This document shows positions 13,576-20,173 of a stretch of 20,173 nucleotides of DNA, in pieces. A program made the translations under genes and the position numbers. Location of the stretch: positions 1 through 20,173 of the IMG/VR virus record IMGVR_UViG_3300028844_004708; one strand, 5' to 3'. Position 1 is the first letter of the stretch, and each line of letters begins with the position of its first letter. Under the pieces are notes generated by a model that worked only from the letters and a program-made list of their open reading frames with translations, did no database searches and had not been told where the DNA came from. The stretch comes from a virus.

Positions 13576-14128
13576 AATTCCATCCTATAATAATATTATA
13601 CATTTTTCTAGAGATTTCATCAATAGAAGAATTATTTTCTATACTTATCTCAGGTATTTCTACTTCATTTTTCCAGTAACTTCTAGAATCATTAGAGAAA
13701 TCACACCCATCTCTAATTACTCTAACTAGTAAACAGTTTAGTCTGCCAATTTCTCTTACAACGGCATTTGCTTCTTCTGGAAATCCACTATCACTAATAA
13801 AGAATATAGAGTTATTTGATGCTTTAATTTTATTAGCGGCAATTTGTCCAAACACCTCTTTACCGAATGTGGGTTTTGCCCAAGTTTCGGATAGTGATAT
13901 CTGTACCTCTCTCCAAGTTTTATCTAAAAGTCTACTAAAAGATAGCTCTTTATGTTGCTCAAGTGCTTCAACGTAATCATCAGAAATTCCAAAGAATACA
14001 GGTAGAGCTTCTTTTAGTGGAGCAGAAAACTTAACATTTTCTGAATCTGGTAGCATACTTACTAGTTGATTAGTAATTGTATCTTTACCACAACGAGGTG
14101 GTCCGTTAAAAAATACTACTCTTTTCAT
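13559..14128 (-). CDS. P-loop kinase, probably deoxynucleoside monophosphate kinase
   Basis: This 189-residue protein has a P-loop at 9-17 (GPPRCGKDT), the GxxxxGKD form used by phage dNMP kinases of the T4 gp1 type. ISDSGFPEEA (about 110-120) and RDGCDFSNDSRSYW with downstream Glu resemble the lid and acceptor regions. It would phosphorylate dNMPs to dNDPs for DNA synthesis. It sits between nrdA and nrdB, which overlap it on both sides (ATGA with nrdA, 17 bases with nrdB). The family is recognised by P-loop and context; other nucleotide kinases of this fold remain possible. Confidence 0.75.
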   Translation of the reverse strand: MKRVVFFNGPPRCGKDTITNQLVSMLPDSENVKFSAPLKEALPVFFGISDDYVEALEQHKELSFSRLLDKTWREVQISLSETWAKPTFGKEVFGQIAANKIKASNNSIFFISDSGFPEEANAVVREIGRLNCLLVRVIRDGCDFSNDSRSYWKNEVEIPEISIENNSSIDEISRKMYNIIIGWNYGDSI

Positions 14129-16446
14129 ATGGCGCAGCTTTCACAAAATTCATCATCTTCTACGCTAGAAACTTCTAGTGGTAGAATCTCTACTTCTTTA
14201 TTCTCATCATGCCATCCGAGGGTATGTTGCTCTTCGTCTTCATCTTTCTTGGCGTCGTAAGTATTTTGATAATAAGAAGTTTTCCATCCTAGTTTGTATG
14301 TTGTTAATAAATCTTTAGCCATAACTGATAGAGGAACTTCATTATCAGGATATTGCTCTGGGTTATAAGACCAGTTTCCGCTAATACCTTGATCAAAGAA
14401 CTTCTGCATAAGAGCTACGATATTGATATAACCTTCGTTGCCTTGCATATCCCATAGAAGCGTGTAGTAGTTACGATAGTGGTAATACTGTGGAACAATT
14501 TGCTTAAGAGGCCCTTTCTTGGACTTCTTAACGGACAAGTATCCTCTAGGTGGTTCAATTCCGTTTGTTGCGTTTGACACAACGGAACTGCTCTCCGATG
14601 GCATCTGTGCGGACAATGTGCTGTGCCTAAGTCCGTACTTTTTAATATCGTGTCGTAAAGATTCCCAATCATATTTTAATTCCGGGCTAGCGATTAAAGC
14701 ATCTACTTCTTTTTTATAAGTATCAATAGGAAGAATACCTTGAGAATATTTTGTTCTATTGAAGTACTCACACGTGCCCTTCTCCTTTGCAAGATTTATA
14801 GAAGCTTTTAGTAAGTAATATTGAAATGCTTCAGTTGTATCATGAACTAACTGCCATGCTTGTGGACTATCATACATGATTTTATTCTTAGCAAGATAAT
14901 GTGCTAGTCCAATATACCCTACTCCTAAAGAGCGCCTTGCCTTTGTTGAGCGTTCTGCTGCTTTAACTGGGTATCCTTGAAAATCAATTAGTTCATCAAG
15001 TGCTCTAACAGCGGTATCACAAATTTCTTCAAGTTCTTCTAAATCAGTAATCTTTCCTAAATTAACTGCACTAAGAATACAAAGAGCAATTTCTCCGTTT
15101 TCATCGTCAATATGCTGAACAGGTTTAGTTGGAAGAGTAATTTCTTGGCATAGATTACTCATAGAAACTTTATCTAAGAAAGATGAGTGCTCATTACAGT
15201 GATCAATATTCATAATATAGATACGCCCAGTTTCTGCTCTTTCTTTTAGAATTGACATAAATAAGTCTTGTGCTTTAATCTTTTTCTTTGGAATAGAATA
15301 AGCACGTTCATATTTCACATACAGTTCGTCAAATTTTGGAGTTCCAAAAGCTTCATACAGTCCTGGAACCTCGTGTGGAGAAAATAGTGAGATTTGTTTA
15401 TCTTCAATCAGTCTTTCATAGAATAATTTTGAAATCTGAATTGAATAGTCTAGCTTACGAACACGGTTATCTTCTGTTCCTTTATTATTTTTTAGAACAA
15501 TAATATCTTCTATTTCTTTGTGCCAAATAGGGAAGTGGACAGTTGCAGAACCGCCCCGTACCCCATTTTGAGTGCAACAACGAACAGTAGACTCAAACTT
15601 TTTAAGAAACGGGATAACCCCTGTGTGTTGGATTTCTCCGTCTCTAATTTTTGAATTAATTGCTCTAATTCTACCAGCATTGATTCCAATTCCTGCTCTT
15701 TGCGCTGTGTAATATCCGATAGCCATGTCAGAACTAAAAATGGACTGAAGAGTATCATCAGCATCAACAAGAACACAAGAAGCAAACTGACGAATAGGAG
15801 TACGGACACCGGCCATGACAGGAGTAGGAATATTAATTTTAAATGTCGAAATACTGTCGTAATACTTTTTGACATAGTTTAGTCTCTTTTCTTTTGGATA
15901 TTGGGCAAACATGGTGGCTGCGATCATCATATACATAAACTGTGGAGTCTCATATATTTGACCACTAGAGCGATCTTGCACTAGATACTTATCTACTACT
16001 TGACGTAACCCTGCATAAGTAAAATCAAAATCTCTTTGGTGCTTTATATAAGAGTCTAGTTTTTCAAGCTCTTTTGCTGAATACCATTCTAAAATAGTCT
16101 TATCATAAACACCGTGTTTTATATTTCTTTCAATAATTTCTAGTAAAGAAATATAACCAAATTGCCCCATAACTTCTTTGCGTAGAGCAAATAAAAGTAA
16201 TCTAGCAGCTGCAAACTGATAGTTAGGAGTATCTAAAGAGATAAGGTCAGCAGCACTCTTTACAAGAATACTTTGAATATCCTTAGTGCTAATACCGTCA
16301 AACACTTGAATACCAGAGTTCATTTCAATTTGAGACGCACTAACTCCTGATAGCCCATCACAGGCTTCAAAAGTCATTTTATGTAATTTTTCTAGGTTTA
16401 ATGGTTCTTTAGTTCCATCTCTTTTTTGTACTTCAATATTTGCCAC
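14125..16446 (-). CDS. nrdA: Ribonucleoside-diphosphate reductase class Ia, alpha subunit
   Basis: This 773-residue protein matches the E. coli NrdA length and layout. An N-terminal ATP-cone (residues 4-90; VQKRDGTKEPLNLEKLHKM) is present, so allosteric activity control should be retained. Catalytic residues: Cys224 and Cys456 (the redox pair), Asn431, Cys433 (thiyl radical) and Glu435 in NLCQE. The YYQNT tyrosine pair that relays the radical is at about 732-740. The C-terminal cysteine pair is Cys768/Cys771, reduced by glutaredoxin. The start is a GTG at 16446 with AGGAG upstream. No intein or split is visible. The gene follows gp46 by 12 bases. The substrate is NDP. Confidence 0.97.
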   Translation of the reverse strand: MANIEVQKRDGTKEPLNLEKLHKMTFEACDGLSGVSASQIEMNSGIQVFDGISTKDIQSILVKSAADLISLDTPNYQFAAARLLLFALRKEVMGQFGYISLLEIIERNIKHGVYDKTILEWYSAKELEKLDSYIKHQRDFDFTYAGLRQVVDKYLVQDRSSGQIYETPQFMYMMIAATMFAQYPKEKRLNYVKKYYDSISTFKINIPTPVMAGVRTPIRQFASCVLVDADDTLQSIFSSDMAIGYYTAQRAGIGINAGRIRAINSKIRDGEIQHTGVIPFLKKFESTVRCCTQNGVRGGSATVHFPIWHKEIEDIIVLKNNKGTEDNRVRKLDYSIQISKLFYERLIEDKQISLFSPHEVPGLYEAFGTPKFDELYVKYERAYSIPKKKIKAQDLFMSILKERAETGRIYIMNIDHCNEHSSFLDKVSMSNLCQEITLPTKPVQHIDDENGEIALCILSAVNLGKITDLEELEEICDTAVRALDELIDFQGYPVKAAERSTKARRSLGVGYIGLAHYLAKNKIMYDSPQAWQLVHDTTEAFQYYLLKASINLAKEKGTCEYFNRTKYSQGILPIDTYKKEVDALIASPELKYDWESLRHDIKKYGLRHSTLSAQMPSESSSVVSNATNGIEPPRGYLSVKKSKKGPLKQIVPQYYHYRNYYTLLWDMQGNEGYINIVALMQKFFDQGISGNWSYNPEQYPDNEVPLSVMAKDLLTTYKLGWKTSYYQNTYDAKKDEDEEQHTLGWHDENKEVEILPLEVSSVEDDEFCESCAI

Positions 16447-16458
16447 TATTTTTTTCTC

Positions 16459-18285
16459 CTACTCAATATGACTAATGTTATTTTCTTTTATAATTGAAAT
16501 TTTTTCAATTAGAGGGTGTGTAAAATCATGTGAGATTAAAAACACATTTAAATTTTCTTCTTCTTGTAAAATATCAATAAGTTTTTCTTTACCGGCATCA
16601 TCTAGTACGCCAGTTATTTCGTCTAAGAATAACAAATTGATGTAATTACCACCTATTTTTGATAATAGGCTGCGAATAGAAAGAAGAATAGCAGTTTGAA
16701 TCCTGCTAAACTCACCGCCAGAGACAGTTTCAATGGGTGTTTCTTTACCATCATTGACAACTACGATATTGAGTTTTTCTCCATCAAGTCTGAACACTAC
16801 TTGGAATTTACCATCAGATAGCTCTGCTAAGTATCTATTTATGGTATCTTCAAGCTCTTTTGTTAGATTTTCAAGTTTAAACGCTACGATACCTGTTGTG
16901 CTAAATGCTTTTCTTAAAATTGTTATATTTTTGATTTTTGAAGTTAAAGAAATTATATCAGAATTTAATAGGAGTTGTCTATCTAAAAATTGTCGTTTTT
17001 GTTCAATTAGGGCTTCTACTTTAGTATTGTGAATCTTAACTTGCTCGTTATGTTCCAGTGCTTCGTTTTTTAAACTTTCTTGTTCTCGTAGAGTTCTACT
17101 GAAGGTTCGTAGTTCATTTTCAATTTTTGTATAGTCTGGATATTCAGTAGGTAAGTTAGAATCAATTAGCTGAGTAAGCTGTTCAAACTTTTCGATAGCA
17201 GCGACATTTTTGCCATATTCTTTATCTAATCGAAAATATTCATCTAGTGTTTTTTGTAGTTCTTCTAGCTTGTTTTCTTCTTTTATTAAGTCTTGTTTAT
17301 GACTTACTAGTTCTAGTTCAAAATTAGCCTTCATTTGTATTACTTTAGAGTTATCTATTGCTTGCCCACAAGCATAACAAATATCAGTAGTATCGAGTCC
17401 CTTAAGTTGTTTATTTATTTCAGAGATACGATTTTTTCTCTTTGAGACGTTGTTTTTTGCGGTTTCAAACTCGTCATTTATTGAGTCATTTAATTCGGGA
17501 GATTTTAGTGAGACATCAAATTTTAAAGAATTTCTGTCATCAATAAAACCATTGTTTCGATCTATCTTTTTACACTGAGCTTCATAGTCTTCTAATTCAT
17601 TTTTTAGTCTAGCAATCTTTTGTCGCAAAGTATCATCTACTTCTGGAACATCTACTAGTTCTTGTGGTTCTGCAATTTGAGCCTCTCCAAGAAATGCTTT
17701 TACAGTTTTCATTTCTCCGTTCTTTGTTGCTAAATCTCTTTCAAGAGTTGTAAGACTGACTTTTAGCACATCACCGATTGCAACATACTTTTCAAGACCA
17801 AATAGATTAATTAAGAATTTTTTACGATTTGTATCTGTTGCTTTGATAAAGTCTAAGAGGTCTGTAGAGCTTTGATATGTTAGCTGAGAAAATACTTCAA
17901 AGTTCATTCCAAGAATGTTAGATATCTTCTTGTATGTATCTGGTACTTTGTGATCAGAAATATCTACTCCATTTTCAAATAGAGATACCTTACTGGAGCT
18001 TCCTACACGTTTTACATCAACTTTATAGTTTTTTGCGTTTACCTTAAATTCTAAGCTACCAGACCAATCTTTGCTATTACTATACCGATTAATAATATCT
18101 CCTTTCTTAATATTTTTAATATTCTTAGAAAAGAGCATTTCTTGAATTATTAGTGCAATTGTTGATTTACCACTACCATTTGCAGCAGTTAACTGAGTAA
18201 TCTTATTCTCGTTAATAGAAAGCTCATTACCCGTCCCATAACTGAACATATTATTAAATTTTAAATTTTCTAAAGTTATTTCCAT
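16459..18285 (-). CDS. 46: SbcC/Rad50-like ATPase, T4 gp46 homologue
   Basis: This 608-residue protein has the ABC ATPase layout: Walker A AANGSGKST (34-42), then two long coiled-coil arms (about 180-300 and 310-440) around a zinc-hook CYAC (Cys303, Cys306), then the signature VSGGE (521-525), Walker B LLFLDE (551-556) and the H-loop SHD (His586). It is short, as phage gp46 proteins usually are. With gp47 it forms the ATP-dependent exonuclease that resects DNA ends for recombination and replication, and degrades host DNA in T4. Its start overlaps the PP-loop gene by 10 bases. Confidence 0.95.
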   Translation of the reverse strand: MEITLENLKFNNMFSYGTGNELSINENKITQLTAANGSGKSTIALIIQEMLFSKNIKNIKKGDIINRYSNSKDWSGSLEFKVNAKNYKVDVKRVGSSSKVSLFENGVDISDHKVPDTYKKISNILGMNFEVFSQLTYQSSTDLLDFIKATDTNRKKFLINLFGLEKYVAIGDVLKVSLTTLERDLATKNGEMKTVKAFLGEAQIAEPQELVDVPEVDDTLRQKIARLKNELEDYEAQCKKIDRNNGFIDDRNSLKFDVSLKSPELNDSINDEFETAKNNVSKRKNRISEINKQLKGLDTTDICYACGQAIDNSKVIQMKANFELELVSHKQDLIKEENKLEELQKTLDEYFRLDKEYGKNVAAIEKFEQLTQLIDSNLPTEYPDYTKIENELRTFSRTLREQESLKNEALEHNEQVKIHNTKVEALIEQKRQFLDRQLLLNSDIISLTSKIKNITILRKAFSTTGIVAFKLENLTKELEDTINRYLAELSDGKFQVVFRLDGEKLNIVVVNDGKETPIETVSGGEFSRIQTAILLSIRSLLSKIGGNYINLLFLDEITGVLDDAGKEKLIDILQEEENLNVFLISHDFTHPLIEKISIIKENNISHIE

Positions 18286-19091
18286 GTTAAAAATACTTGT
18301 CCTTTTCTTGCACTATCTTTATATACAGGAGTATCTAACAGCATTTTGTATTTTAGTAAATGCTGTAGAGCTTCCCATCCAGTTCTTTTTGTTCTCTTTT
18401 TGAGATTTGGGTAACAGTCATAGATAAATTTATTATCTTTATCTCCTGGCTGTGAGGGGTCGTAGTTTAGTAGATAGTGCATAAATATCGGTTCTAAACT
18501 AGTGAATGTAAAAAAATTGTTTTCTGTATTGATAGCGTACTTTACTAGATTAGGAGAGTCTTCCCACCATCCTATTCCAAGTCTGCTAAAATCAGGATTA
18601 TGCCCAGAAAAGATTAAAATATCTTTTTCTGTCATAAATTCAAATAAGTATGTGAGAGCTACTTGACTCAGTGAATTTGTAAATTGACCATGCAGTACAG
18701 CTTTTGGGACAACTTCTTCAATAAACTCTGACAAGTCTAGATCTATAAAATTATAGTTTATGCTTCTATCCTTACAAAACTGTTTTACATAGATAAGATC
18801 AAATGCATTTTGTGCATCAAATAAACTGAGTGATATAGCTTCAAAAGGAATACCTAGTTGGTAAAATGTTTCTGCTGTTATCTCAGAATCAATGCCTCCG
18901 CTCATTGCTATAAAAAAATTATGATGGCGATAGGTATCTGCAAATTCTCTAGCAAGAGAAAATAAATCGTGCCTAATAGACACTCCGTATCTTTTATATC
19001 TGGGGCAGGTTACTTTAGCAGAGGAAAAAGGAGTTGGTCTCCACCAATCTCCGTTATTATACTCCCAGTATACTCTATTAAGTTCCAACAT
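18276..19091 (-). CDS. PP-loop ATP pyrophosphatase-type protein of unknown substrate
   Basis: This 271-residue protein carries a PP-loop SGGIDSE at 64-70 after NFFIAM, the N-type ATP pyrophosphatase motif used by asparagine synthase-like, tRNA-sulphur and queuosine-pathway enzymes. The N terminus (WEYNNGDWWRPTPFSSAKVT) and the SGHNPDFSRLGIGWWEDS stretch are Trp- and Asp-rich. I see no zinc-binding Cys cluster, no glutaminase domain and no thiolase domain. It would activate a substrate as an AMP ester, then aminate or thiolate it. It lies between gp47 and gp46 and overlaps both (14 and 10 bases), so it is made with them. Which molecule it modifies cannot be read from sequence. Confidence 0.75.
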   Translation of the reverse strand: MLELNRVYWEYNNGDWWRPTPFSSAKVTCPRYKRYGVSIRHDLFSLAREFADTYRHHNFFIAMSGGIDSEITAETFYQLGIPFEAISLSLFDAQNAFDLIYVKQFCKDRSINYNFIDLDLSEFIEEVVPKAVLHGQFTNSLSQVALTYLFEFMTEKDILIFSGHNPDFSRLGIGWWEDSPNLVKYAINTENNFFTFTSLEPIFMHYLLNYDPSQPGDKDNKFIYDCYPNLKKRTKRTGWEALQHLLKYKMLLDTPVYKDSARKGQVFLTWK

Positions 19092-20046
19092 CTATATTTA
19101 AGTCTTGAAAGTCTTTTACAATTTCATCTACGTTTGAAATCTTTGTGTATTCTAAATAGGCTCTAAGTTCTTCGATTAAATTCATATTCTTAAGTTCTAG
19201 CTTTGAATTTTCTGCTGGCTTAAGAGCAATCTTCTTATCAAGTAGTTCAGAGTTTTGAACTTTTGAAAGCTGATCGACAGAGCCTGTTACTTCATAGATT
19301 ATATGGTTTATCTTGTCTGCCTTCATTTCTTCTCCAACTTCTAGAGTACGTCTAATTAGTCGAGGAAGCTGCAGTGGCATAAACTTCACTGTATAGTCAT
19401 CTATTGAATTAAAATCAATAGAGTTAACTCCATAATCTCTAGAGTCATCTCTATCAAAGTTTACATTCATCGGAGAACCGCTATACCAAGCAGGATAATC
19501 CAAGTACTGATGAGGAAAGTGTATGTCACCGAGAAGTATGAGTTTCCAGGGACGAAGCTTTTCAAAATCGTACTCAGGCGTGATATGGGGCGGTACTTCT
19601 CCACGTATATGAGTAACCATAATTTCGCCTTCCTCATACGCCAATAAATTGTCTTTTTGCATTTCTCCGTAGGGGAAGAAGTAGAATTGTTGCCCATTAT
19701 AAGTTTCACGTTGATTTTTTGTAATAAGAACCACGTTTGGATTCGTAATAGCATAGTCTTCATGAAAGTACTCGAAGAATGTTTCACCTTTTTTGGTAGC
19801 CTCGTGGTTACCTGGTATGATATATGTTCTAATCTTTGTAGCATTTGCAAACCTTAAAAATAAACAAATTTCATCTGGCTCAGGTTTTCTATCAAAAATA
19901 TCACCTGAGATGATGTGAATATCGTGAGATTCTTCTAGTTTATGAATCTCTTCAAAAAATAATCTAAAACGATTGGCGCTCCATTCTGCAGGAACTTTTT
20001 TCTTATGCAGGTTAATATGCCAATCTGCGCTGTGTAAAATTTTCAA
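19078..20046 (-). CDS. 47: SbcD/Mre11-like nuclease, T4 gp47 homologue
   Basis: This 322-residue protein has the calcineurin-like phosphoesterase motifs in order: SADWH (Asp8, His10), SGDIFDR (Asp49), PGNHE (Asn80, His81), VTHIRGE (His146) and GDIHFPH (His176). These bind two metal ions, and the protein is the nuclease partner of gp46. The only available start is the TTG at 20046, as an in-frame stop lies 24 bases upstream; GGAG stands eight bases before it. It is the first gene of the leftward block seen here and follows a palindrome with an embedded promoter. The C-terminal third is helical, as expected for the gp46-binding part. Confidence 0.93.
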   Translation of the reverse strand: MKILHSADWHINLHKKKVPAEWSANRFRLFFEEIHKLEESHDIHIISGDIFDRKPEPDEICLFLRFANATKIRTYIIPGNHEATKKGETFFEYFHEDYAITNPNVVLITKNQRETYNGQQFYFFPYGEMQKDNLLAYEEGEIMVTHIRGEVPPHITPEYDFEKLRPWKLILLGDIHFPHQYLDYPAWYSGSPMNVNFDRDDSRDYGVNSIDFNSIDDYTVKFMPLQLPRLIRRTLEVGEEMKADKINHIIYEVTGSVDQLSKVQNSELLDKKIALKPAENSKLELKNMNLIEELRAYLEYTKISNVDEIVKDFQDLNIDVGT

Positions 20047-20067
20047 TCTAGCTTCTCCAAAAATTTA

Positions 20068-20106
20068 GGGATAGTGTATTTTACTACACTATCCCATAAT
20101 TGTCCA
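20068..20106 (-). promoter_or_regulatory. Promoter with overlapping palindrome (possible operator) upstream of gene 47
   Basis: On the - strand TGGACA (20106-20101) and TAAAAT (20083-20078) are 17 bases apart, each one mismatch from the sigma70 consensus. A perfect 11-base-pair inverted repeat (20068-20078 and 20085-20095, GGGATAGTGTA and its complement, 6-base spacer) covers the -10 and half of the spacer, as an operator would. The same hairpin followed on the - strand by TAAATTTTT could instead be an intrinsic terminator of the upstream gene. Confidence 0.5.
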
Positions 20107-20126
20107 GAACTATTTAAACTTAAATT

Positions 20127-20173
20127 CTAGTAACCGTTAGGTACAATTACATAATGAATTAATAATACAATTC
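20127..20173 (-). CDS. Possible 3' end of an upstream gene (partial)
   Basis: One - strand frame reads IVLLIHYVIVPNGY and then a TAG stop at 20129-20127. A gene in this position would explain the hairpin-like terminator before gene 47. Fourteen codons are too few to prove coding, and the other frames also stop here. Confidence 0.25.
   Translation of the reverse strand, partial: IVLLIHYVIVPNGY

Noticed and set aside
15510-15875. 121-residue hydrophobic - strand frame resembling a membrane protein
   Set aside because: It is a frame-shifted shadow entirely inside nrdA.
14125-16446. Intein, intron or split in nrdA, common in phages
   Set aside because: The protein runs unbroken through all catalytic motifs at the usual spacing.

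Overview
The window is a stretch of a tailed double-stranded DNA phage genome. It is AT-rich by eye and almost entirely coding, with no gene-free stretch above about 130 bases and no tRNA, rRNA or CRISPR that I can see. Tail-fibre genes, a T4-like gp46/gp47 pair, a class Ia ribonucleotide reductase, ThyX and a string of very small basic proteins suggest a lytic phage of the kind common in marine plankton (cyanophage- or pelagiphage-like myoviruses). This host assignment is inference from style and gene content; no host gene is present.

Layout. Positions 1-7816 are all on the + strand. In order they hold the 3' end of a tail-collar fibre gene, a small acidic protein, a 626-residue repeat-bearing tail fibre, a radical SAM enzyme with a C-terminal auxiliary-cluster (Twitch/SPASM-like) cysteine pattern, and a 293-residue probable virion-associated protein. 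These are followed by a 48-residue basic protein, a 57-residue membrane protein, a small gene with no ATG/GTG start, an ANL-superfamily adenylate-forming enzyme, and four more tiny proteins. Positions 7801-20046 are all on the - strand and are read from right to left: gp47 (SbcD-like), a PP-loop ATP pyrophosphatase, gp46 (SbcC/Rad50-like), NrdA, a deoxynucleoside monophosphate kinase-like protein, NrdB, glutaredoxin, a PD-(D/E)XK Holliday-resolvase-like nuclease, a 5'-3' exonuclease, a dUTPase-fold protein, a small membrane protein, ThyX, a glycosyltransferase and a SAM-binding protein with a nicotianamine-synthase-like glycine/proline loop.

How it works together. The - strand block is a DNA-precursor and recombination module. 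NrdA/NrdB with their own glutaredoxin reduce ribonucleotides, ThyX makes dTMP and the kinase phosphorylates dNMPs. gp46/gp47, the 5'-3' exonuclease and the resolvase-like nuclease degrade or process DNA. Most genes overlap by 1 to 26 bases, so translation is coupled. Two - strand promoter candidates (upstream of gp47 and of the exonuclease) divide the block. The two blocks converge at 7801-7816. There each strand has an intrinsic-terminator-like hairpin lying inside the 3' end of the opposing gene, so the two transcripts should overlap at their 3' ends.

The most unusual content is the pair of biosynthetic enzymes (radical SAM and ANL adenylating enzyme) among structural genes, the glycosyltransferase plus nicotianamine-synthase-like pair at the end of the nucleotide operon, and a PP-loop enzyme inserted between the two subunits of the gp46/gp47 nuclease.
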